A stretch of DNA of 64,000 nucleotides from Candidatus Binatia bacterium (GTDB lineage: Bacteria > Desulfobacterota > Binatia > Bin18), in contig OX638322.1 of assembly GCA_951812575.1 (NCBI GenBank), forward strand, positions 3,352,501 through 3,416,500, read 5' to 3'. The notes under the pieces were generated by a model. That model made no database searches, had not been told where the DNA came from, and saw only the letters and a list, made by a program, of their open reading frames with translations. The first letter of the stretch is position 1. Each line of letters starts with the position of its first letter. Positions 51,862 through 61,438 of this stretch are shown piece by piece. The translations under genes were made by a program, and so were the position numbers.

Positions 51862-53157
51862 CTAGGGCAGTCGAGAGGCGGGGCCTTGCACGCACGCGCG
51901 CGCCGGACAATGGGTCGCGCGTTTGAATCGGCGGACGTGATACAGCAGGACCGCCACCGTCAGCCAGAACACCTGTACTCCAATGGCCGCGGCCCAGAGA
52001 AACCACAATAATTGTTGAAATACCGCGCACAGGAAGATCAATAGCGAATAGTCTCGACTCGCCAAGCCGAAGACCATTCTGTGTAACAGCCTGGCCTGCC
52101 AGGTTTGCTGGTACGGATCAGGCACGACCGTTCGATCCGCCACGACGACACAGGCGAAAGACATCACGATTCCTCCGACCATGAGGCCGACAAGAACAAA
52201 TGGCGCCTGCGTCCCGCCCTGTGCCCACACTGCGAAACCCAGCCCGACGAATGTAGCGATATGAACGACAGTATCGAGCGTAATATCGAGCCAGGCGCCC
52301 AACCGGGATTCGAGAAACTTCATACGGGCGACTTCCCCATCACAGCAGTCAATCACCGCGGAGAGCTGTAAGAGGAGGGCGCCCAAGACGGGCCCCCAAT
52401 AGTCAGCCTGAAAGAAACAGGCCGCGCCGAGGAGGCCAATCAGGCAGGACAGTACCGTAATCTGGTTCGGAGTCAGGGCCGTGCTTAAGAAAAATCGCGT
52501 CAGAGGACGGGAGAGTTTGCGATTGAGATAGGTATCGACCAGACCGTCCTTTAGATTATCGAGCGAGGCGAGGAGGGCGGATTCCGCGTGCCGTAGGGAA
52601 GTCGAATCAGTCAACTGGTAGAGCAGGTGGGGAGAAGCCGGAACGGTCCTGAGTGATGACCGTCCAACCTCGACCACTCCGGTCGTCCCAGTCCTGGCTG
52701 TCGTTTCCTGGACAGGCAGACCGAAGGTGGCGTCCGGCTGTGGACCGAGTACCAGCGCGGACGTGCCACACTCTGTTTCGACGCTTACCGTCTCGCCAGG
52801 CTGAGCAGTCCGGTCGAGGTCACACACCAGAGCTGGGGAAAAAAGCGTGGCGAGCGAATAGTAGAGACAGTGACCATTAGTTGCCGTCCGGGCTGGTGCG
52901 GGTTGAGCAGCGGGACCGTTGGCCGGTTGTATCCAGACGACCTGAGTCGTGAGGCGTTTATCGCCACACAGATCGCGTTGCAGTGTTTCCTGCCGGGCGG
53001 GCTGGACTTCCGACCGCGCGTCCATGACCAGATAACACGTTTTTGCCCCGGCACGTTGGGCGCTGAGGACGGCGCGTTTGAGAAGAGACATTCCTCCCAG
53101 CCGGGATAAGGGATCGGGGCCTGTCGCAGGAATAAAAATGCAAGCTGTGGTGATCAT
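51862..53157 (-). CDS. CDP-alcohol phosphotransferase fused to an N-terminal nucleotidyltransferase-like domain
   Basis: 431 residues. The C-terminal half is a membrane enzyme with the complete CDP-OH signature D-x2-D-G-x2-A-R-x8-G-x3-D-x3-D (DCCDGEVAR ... LGAWLDITLD) at about 270-295 and six membrane helices. The N-terminal 200 residues start IFIPATGPDPLSRLGGMSLLKRAVLSAQRAGAKTCYLV, like a degenerate MobA/CTP-transferase fold. A similar fusion, inositol-1-phosphate cytidylyltransferase plus DIPP synthase, makes di-myo-inositol phosphate in thermophiles; here the substrate may be another polyol phosphate. The ATG at 53157 is chosen. Confidence 0.82.
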   Translation of the reverse strand: MITTACIFIPATGPDPLSRLGGMSLLKRAVLSAQRAGAKTCYLVMDARSEVQPARQETLQRDLCGDKRLTTQVVWIQPANGPAAQPAPARTATNGHCLYYSLATLFSPALVCDLDRTAQPGETVSVETECGTSALVLGPQPDATFGLPVQETTARTGTTGVVEVGRSSLRTVPASPHLLYQLTDSTSLRHAESALLASLDNLKDGLVDTYLNRKLSRPLTRFFLSTALTPNQITVLSCLIGLLGAACFFQADYWGPVLGALLLQLSAVIDCCDGEVARMKFLESRLGAWLDITLDTVVHIATFVGLGFAVWAQGGTQAPFVLVGLMVGGIVMSFACVVVADRTVVPDPYQQTWQARLLHRMVFGLASRDYSLLIFLCAVFQQLLWFLWAAAIGVQVFWLTVAVLLYHVRRFKRATHCPARACVQGPASRLP

Positions 53158-53345
53158 CCGCGCTACTTCCAGTTGGGACCGATTCCGGCCCACCTTATCT
53201 CAGGTTTCAGCGATTGTATAAGGCTTCTCCTGCGACGAAAATTGGTGGGGATGCAGTCCTCCGCATCAGATTGCTGATTGACAGTCCTCTTGTGCCTCAG
53301 AAAGACGTTTGGTGTAATACCCAGACTTGTAGAAAAGGAGAGAGT

Positions 53346-54533
53346 ATGGACTTCAGCTATACGTCTGAAGAAGAGCAATTCCGTCATGAGGTCCGCTCTT
53401 GGCTGGAAGCGAATGTCCCGACTGATTTGCGAGCTGGAAGAGACGATGACCTCAGCGTCGACGAACGCTGGGAGCGGCGCAAGGACTGGCATAAAACACT
53501 GCACGCCGGAGGCTGGATTGGCCTGTGGTGGCCGCAGGAATACGGCGGCCGAGGGGCGTCGGTCAGTGAACAGGCGATTTTCAACGAAGAGCTGGCGCGT
53601 GCCCAAGTGCCCGGTGGGATCAATATGAGCGGGGTCACCATGCTAGGACCCACGCTGATGCACTGGGGGACGGAGGAGCAAAAGCAGCGCTTCCTGCCCA
53701 CAATCCTGCCGGCCGAAGATCTGTGGTGTCAGGGCTATTCCGAGCCGGGCTCGGGTTCGGACTTGGCCTCCCTACAGACGCGTGCGGTGGAAGACGGCGA
53801 TCATTTTGTAGTGAACGGTCAGAAGGTATGGACAAGCTGGGCGCAGCACTCGGACTGGTGTTTTTTACTGGTCCGGACCGACCCGGACGCGCCCAAGCAT
53901 AACGGCATCAGCTATCTACTGGTTGATATGCGCAGTCCTGGCATTACCGTCCGGCCGCTCGTCCAGATGAACGGCGATGCCGAGTTTAACGAAGTCTTTT
54001 TCGAAGATGTCCGAGTGCCCAAAGAGAATCTGGTTGGCGAAAAAAACCGTGGCTGGATGGTGGCGATTACCACTCTGATGTTTGAACGTGTGGCCACCAG
54101 CAGTTATTACCGGGTGGAGACGCTCTTGCCCCAGTTGCACGACCTGGCGCACCGGCTGGAACGAGACGGAAAGCCGGCCGGCGAAAACGCTGCCGTGCGC
54201 CAGCAACTTGCCCAGTTTGCCATAGAAGCAGCAGCCATAAAGTATAATGAGCTGCGACGGCTTACGCGTCAGATAAAGGGCCAACCGCCGGGCCCGGAAG
54301 GCTCTTTTGCGAAAATCACTTCCACGGAACTGAATCTACGCGTCGCCAATTTTGCCATGGAGCTCTTGGGGCCTTACTCGACCCTGGCCAAAGACTCCCC
54401 GTTTGCCATTGATCAGGCACGCTGGTCGTACCGAGCTCTCAGCGCCCGATCCGGGACCATTGCCGCCGGCACAAACGAGATTCTGCGTGGGGTCATCGGC
54501 GAGCGCGTCCTGAAGTTACCGAAAAGTCGGTAG
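53346..54533 (+). CDS. Acyl-CoA dehydrogenase
   Basis: 395 residues. YSEPGSGSDLASLQTRAVEDG and NGQKVWTSWAQHSDWCFLLVRTD are the FAD/substrate loops. The C-terminal domain ends ARSGTIAAGTNEILRGVIGERVLKLPK. The subgroup with LWWPQEYGGRGASVSEQ is the FadE-type family used in sterol, terpenoid or long-chain acyl degradation. Catalytic residue assignment (normally Glu or Arg) is unclear at this level. AAAAGGAGAG precedes the ATG at 53346. The open frame further upstream is non-coding. Confidence 0.92.
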   Translation: MDFSYTSEEEQFRHEVRSWLEANVPTDLRAGRDDDLSVDERWERRKDWHKTLHAGGWIGLWWPQEYGGRGASVSEQAIFNEELARAQVPGGINMSGVTMLGPTLMHWGTEEQKQRFLPTILPAEDLWCQGYSEPGSGSDLASLQTRAVEDGDHFVVNGQKVWTSWAQHSDWCFLLVRTDPDAPKHNGISYLLVDMRSPGITVRPLVQMNGDAEFNEVFFEDVRVPKENLVGEKNRGWMVAITTLMFERVATSSYYRVETLLPQLHDLAHRLERDGKPAGENAAVRQQLAQFAIEAAAIKYNELRRLTRQIKGQPPGPEGSFAKITSTELNLRVANFAMELLGPYSTLAKDSPFAIDQARWSYRALSARSGTIAAGTNEILRGVIGERVLKLPKSR

Positions 54534-54717
54534 GAGGGTGTCTTCGCCATCCGAGGCTCTCTGGAAACACGCGCTCCCGAACCGCCCTTGTTACTGTCCT
54601 TCTACGTCCGGGACCCACGGGGCGATCATAAAATTCTGCAAACTCCGCTGTGCCACACTACGTGTGACCCACCTCCCCATTCCCGTAAGTGTCAGTATGG
54701 CTAAACCGACGCTACGT

Positions 54718-54747
54718 TTGACACAGGAGACGGGCATGGCCTAGGAT
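54718..54747 (+). promoter_or_regulatory. Candidate promoter for the metallo-beta-lactamase-fold gene
   Basis: TTGACA (54718-54723), an 18-base spacer and TAGGAT (54742-54747). Transcription would begin near 54754, some 50 bases before the ATG at 54807. The rest of 54534-54717 shows no gene. Confidence 0.5.
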
Positions 54748-54806
54748 GCGGTCAACGGTTCTTAGCAGGCTCTGAACAGGTCCTTACGACAAAACAGGAG
54801 GGTTTT

Positions 54807-55592
54807 ATGGCGGATGGAAAAGCACGGCGTATGTGGGCCTTGCCGAACGCGGAACTGACCGTTCCGCAAGGGCTGCTGATGCACGGCGGGGCGCCTGATT
54901 TGGTGACCATACCCTGTCCGGCCTATCTGATTGAACATGACAAGGGCCTGGTCTTGTTCGACACCGGCTGTCACCCTGCGGTGGCGGATGACCCGGTCGC
55001 GCACTGGGGGCCGTTTGCCGAACATCTTCAGGTTTCGTATCCCAAGGAGATGCTGCTCGATCGGCAGATTCAGGCGCTCGGCTACAAAATGTCGGACATT
55101 AAGTATGTCCTGCTCTCCCATCTGCATCTCGACCACACGGGCTATATGCACGCCTTCCCCAACGCAACCTTCATCATCATGCAGGACGAGTTGCGCTACG
55201 CCTACTGGCCGGAGCCCCACCTGCGCGATGTGTTTGTGTTCAAGGATATTGTGCCCACGCGGGGCTTTCAGTGGCTGGAACTCAACGGCGACTTTGACGT
55301 TTTTGGGGACGGCAGCCTGCATATGCTGAAAACTCCGGGGCATACCCCTGGGGAAAGCTCACTGCATGTGCGTCTGCCGAATCGTTCCCTCCTCCTGGTC
55401 GGCGATACGCTCCATCTGCGCGAACAATTCAACACCCTGTCCGGGATGCCGCTGGACACCGATCCCGCGGCCTCGTCATTGTCCATCCAACGCCTGCGGG
55501 CTATTCGGGACCTGCACGAGTGTACGGTCTGGATCTCGCACGACCCGGAAGACTGGGATGAGCTGCCCCACGCGCCAACCGCCATTGAGTAA
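54807..55592 (+). CDS. Metallo-beta-lactamase-fold hydrolase (N-acyl homoserine lactonase-like)
   Basis: 261 residues. The zinc motif is SHLHLDHTGYM (HxHxDH), with a further His in KTPGHTPGESSLHV and Asp in LLVGDTLHL, and a terminal His in WISHDPEDW. The family includes AHL lactonases (AiiA type) and other lactone or thioester hydrolases. KQGL-type leader is absent. GGAGGG precedes the ATG. A quorum-quenching role would be inference only. Confidence 0.87.
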   Translation: MADGKARRMWALPNAELTVPQGLLMHGGAPDLVTIPCPAYLIEHDKGLVLFDTGCHPAVADDPVAHWGPFAEHLQVSYPKEMLLDRQIQALGYKMSDIKYVLLSHLHLDHTGYMHAFPNATFIIMQDELRYAYWPEPHLRDVFVFKDIVPTRGFQWLELNGDFDVFGDGSLHMLKTPGHTPGESSLHVRLPNRSLLLVGDTLHLREQFNTLSGMPLDTDPAASSLSIQRLRAIRDLHECTVWISHDPEDWDELPHAPTAIE

Positions 55593-55620
55593 AGCCATTA
55601 GGTAAAGAGGATATGTCAGC

Positions 55621-56163
55621 ATGCCACTCTACGAATACCACTGCCCGCCCTGTGACATCGTCTTTGAAGAACTCTGCTCCCTGGGTGAGGCGCAGACGAA
55701 AAAGCCCTGTCCGGACTGCGGCAGAAAAGCTCCCCGGATTGTCTCCTCTTTCGCCATTTCTCATGGCGTGAGCGGGGAACCCTATGACCCGGTGACCGCC
55801 TCGCGCAAGAACGCGCGTGATCCACGACCCTTGTGCATGCAGCATTCACAAATCCCGCTGTCCTGCCATATGGATGAGTATTCGGTCAAACGTTTTGCCG
55901 CGCACGCCGCGGGCAAGGGCAACGCGTTTGACGACTCCGCCGCCCAGGCTAAAGAAGTCCGCAAACAGCGCGGGCTCAAACAGCCCACCTATGCGCTGGC
56001 GACGCACGGGCATGATCACGACCATGGGCATACGCACAGTCATGACACCAACTTCCGGCTTCACGGTCACGCGCAAGGGAAAGGGCAGTCGCACGATCAT
56101 GCCCATGCCCATCGCCACGGGCAAGGAAAGCAGCGGAAGAAGCAGCCGGCGCATGCGCACTAA
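55621..56163 (+). CDS. FmdB-family zinc ribbon protein with His-rich C-terminal tail
   Basis: 180 residues. The N-terminus is a FmdB zinc ribbon (MPLYEYHCPPCDIVFEEL, then KPCPDCGRKA). A middle region has CMQH and CHMDEY. The last 54 residues carry 16 His in HGHDHDHGHTHSHD and HDHAHAHRHG type runs, like metal-storage tails of HypB, SlyD or UreE. The tail may bind Ni, Zn, Co or Cu. It lies 28 bp after the lactonase-like gene. The His-rich part is real coding sequence in frame with the ribbon. Confidence 0.83.
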   Translation: MPLYEYHCPPCDIVFEELCSLGEAQTKKPCPDCGRKAPRIVSSFAISHGVSGEPYDPVTASRKNARDPRPLCMQHSQIPLSCHMDEYSVKRFAAHAAGKGNAFDDSAAQAKEVRKQRGLKQPTYALATHGHDHDHGHTHSHDTNFRLHGHAQGKGQSHDHAHAHRHGQGKQRKKQPAHAH

Positions 56164-56265
56164 GGTGATGGCAACCGTACTGAAAGGGCGACCGCACGGC
56201 CGTCCTTTTCGTTTTTTGGTATGCCTTGTGGTTCACTCAGGGGAGTCAATAGAAGGGAGAGAAGT

Positions 56266-57126
56266 ATGGCCGACTTTGGCTTGGTAACGATTCCAACGCA
56301 TTACAGCATCCAGCCCGCAGACCTGGCGCGTTGGGCCGAAGAGAATGGCTTTGAGTCCCTGTTCTTTGGAGAGCACTCGCATATTCCCACCAGCCGTAAG
56401 ACGCCGTTTCCGCTGGGCGGGGAACTCCCCATGTATTACAGCGAATTCTACGATCCTTTTGTCGGGTTGACCGCGGCCGCGGCAGTGACCCACACGCTCA
56501 AGATCGGGACGTCGGTCTGTCTGGTGCCGGAGCACAACCCCATTAATCTGGCCAAGAGCACGGCTTGTCTGGACCGGGTGTCCAACGGCCGCTTCCTGTT
56601 TGGCATTGGTGCGGGCTGGAACGCCGAGGAGATGGGCGATCATGGGATAGCTTTCAAGGATCGCTGGAAACAGACCCGCGAGCGCGTGCTGGCCATCCGC
56701 GAGATCTGGACCAGGGATGAGGCGGAATTTCACGGCCAGTTTGTTGACTTTGATCCCATCTGGTGCTGGCCCAAGCCGGTGCAGGCGGGCGGCCCGCCGA
56801 TCCTAATGGGCGCGGACTCGAAGTGGTCGCCAAAGCGGATTGCCGAATACTGCGATGGCTGGATTCCGATTGATCGACCAGACCTCGCCGGCGGACTGGC
56901 AGCGATTCGCGAACAGATGGAGCAGTATGGACGCGCTATGGATCAGTTTGACCTGAGCGTTATTACCGGAAAGGCATTTGCCGGAGAGAACTCGCTCGAA
57001 AGCCGGGTTGAGGAACTACTGAGCGTAGGGGTGAATCGCGTCCTCTTTCTCATTGAGCCGGACCAGTCTGACACGCAGTGGTCGGTGCTCGAACGACACG
57101 CAAAGCTGATTACCTCTATTCAATAG
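56266..57126 (+). CDS. LLM-class flavin-dependent oxidoreductase (probably F420-dependent)
   Basis: 286 residues of the luciferase superfamily, close to the TIGR03619 subgroup of F420-dependent enzymes: ARWAEENGFESLFFGEHSHIP, HTLKIGTSVCLVPEHNPINLAKSTACLDRVSNGRF, GIGAGWNAEEM and GGPPILMGADS. The ATG at 56266 begins MADFGLVTIP. The real cofactor (F420 or FMN) needs testing. It is followed by a DUF35 protein and an SDR on the same strand. Confidence 0.88.
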   Translation: MADFGLVTIPTHYSIQPADLARWAEENGFESLFFGEHSHIPTSRKTPFPLGGELPMYYSEFYDPFVGLTAAAAVTHTLKIGTSVCLVPEHNPINLAKSTACLDRVSNGRFLFGIGAGWNAEEMGDHGIAFKDRWKQTRERVLAIREIWTRDEAEFHGQFVDFDPIWCWPKPVQAGGPPILMGADSKWSPKRIAEYCDGWIPIDRPDLAGGLAAIREQMEQYGRAMDQFDLSVITGKAFAGENSLESRVEELLSVGVNRVLFLIEPDQSDTQWSVLERHAKLITSIQ

Positions 57127-57179
57127 GGTTGTTCTGGGATAAGGAAAATCACCAGGAAAAGGAAAGGGGAGACCTGAGT

Positions 57180-57596
57180 GTGGCTGACGCAATAAATTTT
57201 CCTCGCCCGGTACCGAATATCGACGATGAAGAGTTCTGGAATGGCTGTAATCGTGATGAACTGCTGATGCAGCGATGTACCGCCTGCCAGCGGTTTCGTT
57301 GGCTGCCCAAACCCATGTGTCCGCACTGCAACACCCTGGAGCACGAATGGGTAAAAATGAGCGGCAGGGGCAAAGTGTTTTCGTGGACCATTATTGTCCA
57401 TCCGGTCCACCCGGCCGCGAATGAAAAAGTGCCGTATAACGTGGCACAGGTGCAATTGGACGAAGATGCCGACCTTATTATGGTGACCAGTCTGATCGAT
57501 ATCGACAATGACGCGATCAGGATGGATATGCCGGTCGAGGTCGTCTTTATTGAACACGAACCTGGGGTCAAGATCCCAAAATTTCGTCCGGTGTAG
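57180..57596 (+). CDS. DUF35 (zinc ribbon plus OB-fold) acyl-CoA-associated protein
   Basis: 138 residues. An N-terminal helix precedes the four-Cys zinc ribbon (MQRCTACQRFRWLPKPMCPHC), then an OB fold (GRGKVFSWTIIVHPVHP, VEVVFIEHEPGVKIPKF). DUF35 proteins bind CoA and partner with thiolases, HMG-CoA synthases or MaoC-type hydratases, as in cholesterol side-chain degradation. No thiolase is adjacent. GTG 57180 follows GGAAAGGGGA. Confidence 0.87.
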   Translation: MADAINFPRPVPNIDDEEFWNGCNRDELLMQRCTACQRFRWLPKPMCPHCNTLEHEWVKMSGRGKVFSWTIIVHPVHPAANEKVPYNVAQVQLDEDADLIMVTSLIDIDNDAIRMDMPVEVVFIEHEPGVKIPKFRPV

Positions 57597-57604
57597 AGCG
57601 TCGC

Positions 57605-58387
57605 ATGCAACTCGAACTCGAAAACAAAGTCGTGCTCGTAACCGGCGGCAGCAAAGGCATAGGTCGGGCCGCCGCGCTTGGTTTTCTCGCCGAAAGGGCG
57701 GTTGTCCTCATTTGTGCTCGGGGCGCGGAGGCCCTGGACGAGACCGCCGCGCTTGCCCAGGGTGTGGGGAGTGGACGTCTCATCGCCGTGCAGGCCGACC
57801 TCACCCAGGCTGAGGCGATCAAAAGCGTAGTGGCGCGCTGCCGGGAAGAATTCGGACGGATCGACATTCTGGTGAACAATGCCGGCAGTGCCCGGCCCGG
57901 TCCGTTTCTTGACATCTCGGACGAGGACTGGACGGAGGACTGGACGCTCAAGTTTTTTGGCTATGTGCGGATGGCGCGCGAGGTTTTTCCGCATATGCAG
58001 CAGCAGGGCAGCGGCGTTATTGTGAATATTATCGGAACCGGTGGCCTGCGGCCCATAGCCAACTACATGGTCGGTGGCGCGGCAAACGCGGCGCTCAACC
58101 ATTTTACCAAAGCCCTGGCTGCCGAAGGGGCGCAGCATGGGGTCCGCGTCGTCGGCATCAACCCCGGCCCGATTCTGACCGAACGGCTCCAGCAGTTTGC
58201 CTCCGTCTTCAGTCAGGGAGGCGGCAGCCCCGAAGAAACTCTCCGCAAAATGACCCCGCTGGGCCGCGTTGGCGAAGCGGAGGAAGTCGCGGACCTGATC
58301 CTGTTCCTCTCCTCCGCGCGCGCGGCCTTTATCCACGGCGCCAATATTACCATAGACGGCGGAGCCAACCCTGGGCTGATGGGCTAA
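57605..58387 (+). CDS. Short-chain dehydrogenase/reductase
   Basis: 260 residues. The NAD(P) site [25 protein letters not shown] and C-terminal [16 protein letters not shown] are classical SDR elements. The usual catalytic segment is altered: [30 protein letters not shown] lacks the normal Y-x-x-x-K (it reads Y-M-V-G-G), so the catalytic Lys may be replaced. It overlaps no gene and is co-directional with the DUF35 gene 8 bp upstream. Confidence 0.87.
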   Translation: MQLELENKVVLVTGGSKGIGRAAALGFLAERAVVLICARGAEALDETAALAQGVGSGRLIAVQADLTQAEAIKSVVARCREEFGRIDILVNNAGSARPGPFLDISDEDWTEDWTLKFFGYVRMAREVFPHMQQQGSGVIVNIIGTGGLRPIANYMVGGAANAALNHFTKALAAEGAQHGVRVVGINPGPILTERLQQFASVFSQGGGSPEETLRKMTPLGRVGEAEEVADLILFLSSARAAFIHGANITIDGGANPGLMG

Positions 58388-58466
58388 GGGCGCGCTTTCT
58401 TGGTTGGACGGGGCGGTTGCCCTGTGTGTATTCGACCGTGACGTGAGTGACAAAAGACGAGTAAGC

Positions 58467-59288
58467 ATGAGTCGTATCCCAACCAATCCGGAACTCCTCC
58501 GGCACGTCTTGTCTGCGTTCATTATCAACGAAGTCCATAAGGTCGGCCTCAAGCGGGTGGTTGTGGGTCTCTCGGGTGGGGTGGACTCTGCCCTCAGCGC
58601 GTGTCTGGCGGCGGCGGCCTTAGGGCCCGACAATGTGCTGGCCGTGAAAATGCCGTATAAAACATCGAGCAAAGAGAGTATCGAGCACGCCGATTTGGTG
58701 ATTGCCGCAACCGGGATAGCGTCGATTACGGTTGATATTTCAGCTCAGGTGGACGCGTATTTCGCCAAATTCTCCGACGCCGACAACATGCGCCGCGGCA
58801 ATAAAATGGCCCGCGAGCGCATGACTATTCTGTACGACCACTCGGCCCGCTGGAATGCGCTCGTGCTGGGCACAAGTAATAAGACCGAACTGCTGTTGGG
58901 CTATGGGACGCTGTTTGGCGATATGGCCTCGGCCATCAATCCTCTGGGCGATTTGTATAAGACCCAAGTCTGGGCCTTGTCCGATTGTATAGGCGTACCA
59001 GAGGCCGTTGTGACCAAACAGCCCTCCGCGGATCTGTGGGCGGGGCAGACCGATGAGCAAGAGCTGGGATTTTCCTATCAGCAGGTTGACGAGCTGTTGT
59101 ATCTGCTGGTCGACCTGCGCTACTCCCGTGAGGAATTGCGGGCCGAGGGATTTCAGGCCGACTTTATCGATCAGATTGTGCGCCGGATCATGAACTCGCA
59201 GTACAAGCGTCGCCTGCCGGTCATTGCCAAGGTCTCTCAGCGCACAATTGATCGTGATTTTCGGTATGCCCGCGACTGGGGCCGGTGA
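58467..59288 (+). CDS. nadE: Ammonia-dependent NAD+ synthetase
   Basis: 273 residues. The ATP-pyrophosphatase P-loop SGGVDS is at residues 36-41; [46 protein letters not shown] and [19 protein letters not shown] match NadE. There is no N-terminal nitrilase domain, so ammonia rather than glutamine should be the nitrogen source. It makes NAD from deamido-NAD in the cytoplasm. The ATG at 58467 begins the family homology; the frame upstream does not. Confidence 0.94.
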   Translation: MSRIPTNPELLRHVLSAFIINEVHKVGLKRVVVGLSGGVDSALSACLAAAALGPDNVLAVKMPYKTSSKESIEHADLVIAATGIASITVDISAQVDAYFAKFSDADNMRRGNKMARERMTILYDHSARWNALVLGTSNKTELLLGYGTLFGDMASAINPLGDLYKTQVWALSDCIGVPEAVVTKQPSADLWAGQTDEQELGFSYQQVDELLYLLVDLRYSREELRAEGFQADFIDQIVRRIMNSQYKRRLPVIAKVSQRTIDRDFRYARDWGR

Positions 59289-59289
59289 C

Positions 59290-60144
59290 GTGGCCGGTAC
59301 GCTCTACATTGTCGCCACGCCCATCGGCAACCTGGAAGACATCACCCTCCGGGCGTTGCGTATCCTCAAGGAAGTTGACCTGATTGCGGCAGAAGACACC
59401 CGCCATACGCGCAAGCTTCTGACACATTATGGGATTCCGACTCCGCTAACGAGCTATCACGATCACAGCGAATCAACCAAAGCCCCTGTGCTCGTTGAAA
59501 CCTTGCTGGCGGGCAAAAATATTGCCCTGGTCAGCGATGCCGGTACCCCGTGTATCTCCGACCCAGGCTATCGTTTGGTCAAGAGTGCCGCTGAGGTGGA
59601 CATCCCGATCGTTCCGATCCCCGGCCCGTCCATGTTGACCGCGTTGATGAGCGTAGGTGGTTTGCCAACCGATCGTTTCGCTTTTGAAGGATTTTTGCCG
59701 GCAAAGCAGGGCCAGCGCCAAAGCGCGTTGCGGGAACTCTGCCACGAAGAGCGGCCCCTCATTTTTTACGAGTCCCCGCACCGTCTGTTGCGTACCCTGG
59801 CCGACCTTGCGCAGATTTTCGGAGATCGTCGCGTTGTCGTAGGGCGAGAGCTTACCAAACAGTTCGAGGAAATCCTGCGCGGACCGGTCAGTGCGGTTCT
59901 CAGTGCGTTCCACAACCGGCCGGTCAAAGGCGAAGTCGCGCTCGTGGTCGAGGGCTGGGACAGGAAAGATGAGAGCACTTCGGAACAATCTGCGGCAGCA
60001 CTGATGCGGCAGCTCTTGGCGGACGGGGTCGGCTTGAAAGAGGCCGCGCGCGCGGTGAGCGAGGCATGCCATATCCCCAAACGGGACGCCTATGCACTGG
60101 GCGTCAAGATAAAAGCGGACTCACGGACCCATCAGCACGGTTGA
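59290..60144 (+). CDS. rsmI: 16S rRNA (cytidine1402-2'-O)-methyltransferase
   Basis: 284 residues of the SAM-dependent tetrapyrrole-methylase fold. LYIVATPIGNLEDITLRAL, AEDTRHTRKLL, ALVSDAGTPCISDPGYRLV and PGPSMLTALMSVGGLPTDRFAFEGFLP are diagnostic. A GTG at 59290 starts right after the nadE stop and is followed directly by the family's first strand; an ATG at 59266 is also possible and would overlap nadE. It modifies C1402 of 16S rRNA with RsmH. Confidence 0.94.
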   Translation: MAGTLYIVATPIGNLEDITLRALRILKEVDLIAAEDTRHTRKLLTHYGIPTPLTSYHDHSESTKAPVLVETLLAGKNIALVSDAGTPCISDPGYRLVKSAAEVDIPIVPIPGPSMLTALMSVGGLPTDRFAFEGFLPAKQGQRQSALRELCHEERPLIFYESPHRLLRTLADLAQIFGDRRVVVGRELTKQFEEILRGPVSAVLSAFHNRPVKGEVALVVEGWDRKDESTSEQSAAALMRQLLADGVGLKEAARAVSEACHIPKRDAYALGVKIKADSRTHQHG

Positions 60145-60304
60145 CATAGGGGGCCGATCGCCAAGCGGTCGGCTGAGTGGATGGACGGGCTGGAAATTGG
60201 TATGACAAAAGCCCAAGACCATATAGTGTCTTATACGCCGCAGGCGGGGCATTCCAATCTGGAAGACAGGCTGGAAGAGAAATGGAATAGGAGGAAAAGA
60301 CACA

Positions 60305-61438
60305 ATGGCGCTCGACTATGACAATATTATTGACGCGGACGGTCACATCCTTGAACCGGCGGACGCCTGGGAGCGGTATATCGATCCTGCCTATAGGGAC
60401 CGGGCGCTCCGTATTCGGACGCTTGAGGGGCGAGAAGTCCTGGAAATGAACGGCAAGCCGTCCCGTTTTTTTGACGTGCGCGTCCTAACCGGTCTGGGTG
60501 GCATGGGGAAGGGGACCAAAGAAATCGAACAGATGATGGAGCAATCCTACCCCGGCAGCGCTCCCTTTGGCTCCATGGACCCCCAGGAGCGGGTAGCCCT
60601 CCTGGATCAAGAAGGCATTGCCAAAGCCATTCTCTACCCCAGCCTGGGTCTCACCTGGGAGTGCGAGCTTGATGACGCAGAGCTGTCCCTGGCGTATGCC
60701 AAGGCGTACAACCGCTGGCTCTGTGATTTCTGTTCCGACTCGGACGGTCGCCTGATTGCCATTGCCCATATTTCGCTGGCCGACCCAACCGCGGCCGCGG
60801 CAGAACTCGAACGCTCCGTGTACGCAGGAGCCAAAGGCGCTTTTCTCGCACCCTATACACTCACCCGTATCCCGCACGCCCATCCCGACCACGACATCTT
60901 TTGGTCGAAAGCCCAGGAACTTGCCGTGCCGGTCGCCATCCATCCCATGGCCGAACATCCCAAGATTCGGACCTATCAGCGCTTTGACGGTATGAAGAGC
61001 GCGCGCTGGATGCAAAACACGTTGGGCATGCAGGGACCCCAGCAGGCGCTCTATGGCCTGTTCCAATGGGGACTGTTTGATCGCTTTCCCCAGATCAAAG
61101 TCGTGCTTCTTGAGTCTGGTGCGGGCTGGATAGGCGCGGCCCTGGACCGGATGGATACGACGTATGAAACCAGCCTGGGCGATAATGTGCCGCTCAAGGA
61201 AAAACCGAGCGTCTATTTTAAGCGCCAGTGCTGGATTTCCGGGGACCCGGACGAGCGGGCGCTTGCGCATATCATCGAGTATGTGGGCAATGATCGTTTC
61301 TTCTGGGCCACCGATTACCCTCACTTCGATCATCCCGGAAACTATATGGAAGAGCTGGAGGAGCTGGTCGCCCCGCTGTCAGAGACCGCGCGCAATAATT
61401 TACTCGGGGACAGCGTCGCCCAGGTCTACGGCATCTGA
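60305..61438 (+). CDS. Amidohydrolase family protein (PF04909 type)
   Basis: 377-residue TIM-barrel metal-dependent hydrolase. DADGHILEPADAWERYID holds the first metal-site residues (here D-x-D-G-H in place of D-x-H-x-H), HPMAEHPK a later His, LESGAGWIGAALDRMD a barrel strand, and FFWATDYPHFDHPGN the Asp near the C-terminus. Members include decarboxylases and hydrolases of aromatic acids. AGGAGGA precedes the ATG. It overlaps cobQ tail to tail by 13 bp. 60145-60304 holds a hairpin (CCGATCGC / GCGGTCGG) and no gene. Confidence 0.88.
   Translation: MALDYDNIIDADGHILEPADAWERYIDPAYRDRALRIRTLEGREVLEMNGKPSRFFDVRVLTGLGGMGKGTKEIEQMMEQSYPGSAPFGSMDPQERVALLDQEGIAKAILYPSLGLTWECELDDAELSLAYAKAYNRWLCDFCSDSDGRLIAIAHISLADPTAAAAELERSVYAGAKGAFLAPYTLTRIPHAHPDHDIFWSKAQELAVPVAIHPMAEHPKIRTYQRFDGMKSARWMQNTLGMQGPQQALYGLFQWGLFDRFPQIKVVLLESGAGWIGAALDRMDTTYETSLGDNVPLKEKPSVYFKRQCWISGDPDERALAHIIEYVGNDRFFWATDYPHFDHPGNYMEELEELVAPLSETARNNLLGDSVAQVYGI

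Noticed and set aside
54538..54744. 68-residue frame in the gap before the lactonase-like gene
   Set aside because: No ribosome-binding site or family resemblance; it runs into a promoter.
60156..60174. Terminator after rsmI (CCGATCGC / GCGGTCGG stem)
   Set aside because: No U tract follows, and the loop is just three bases.
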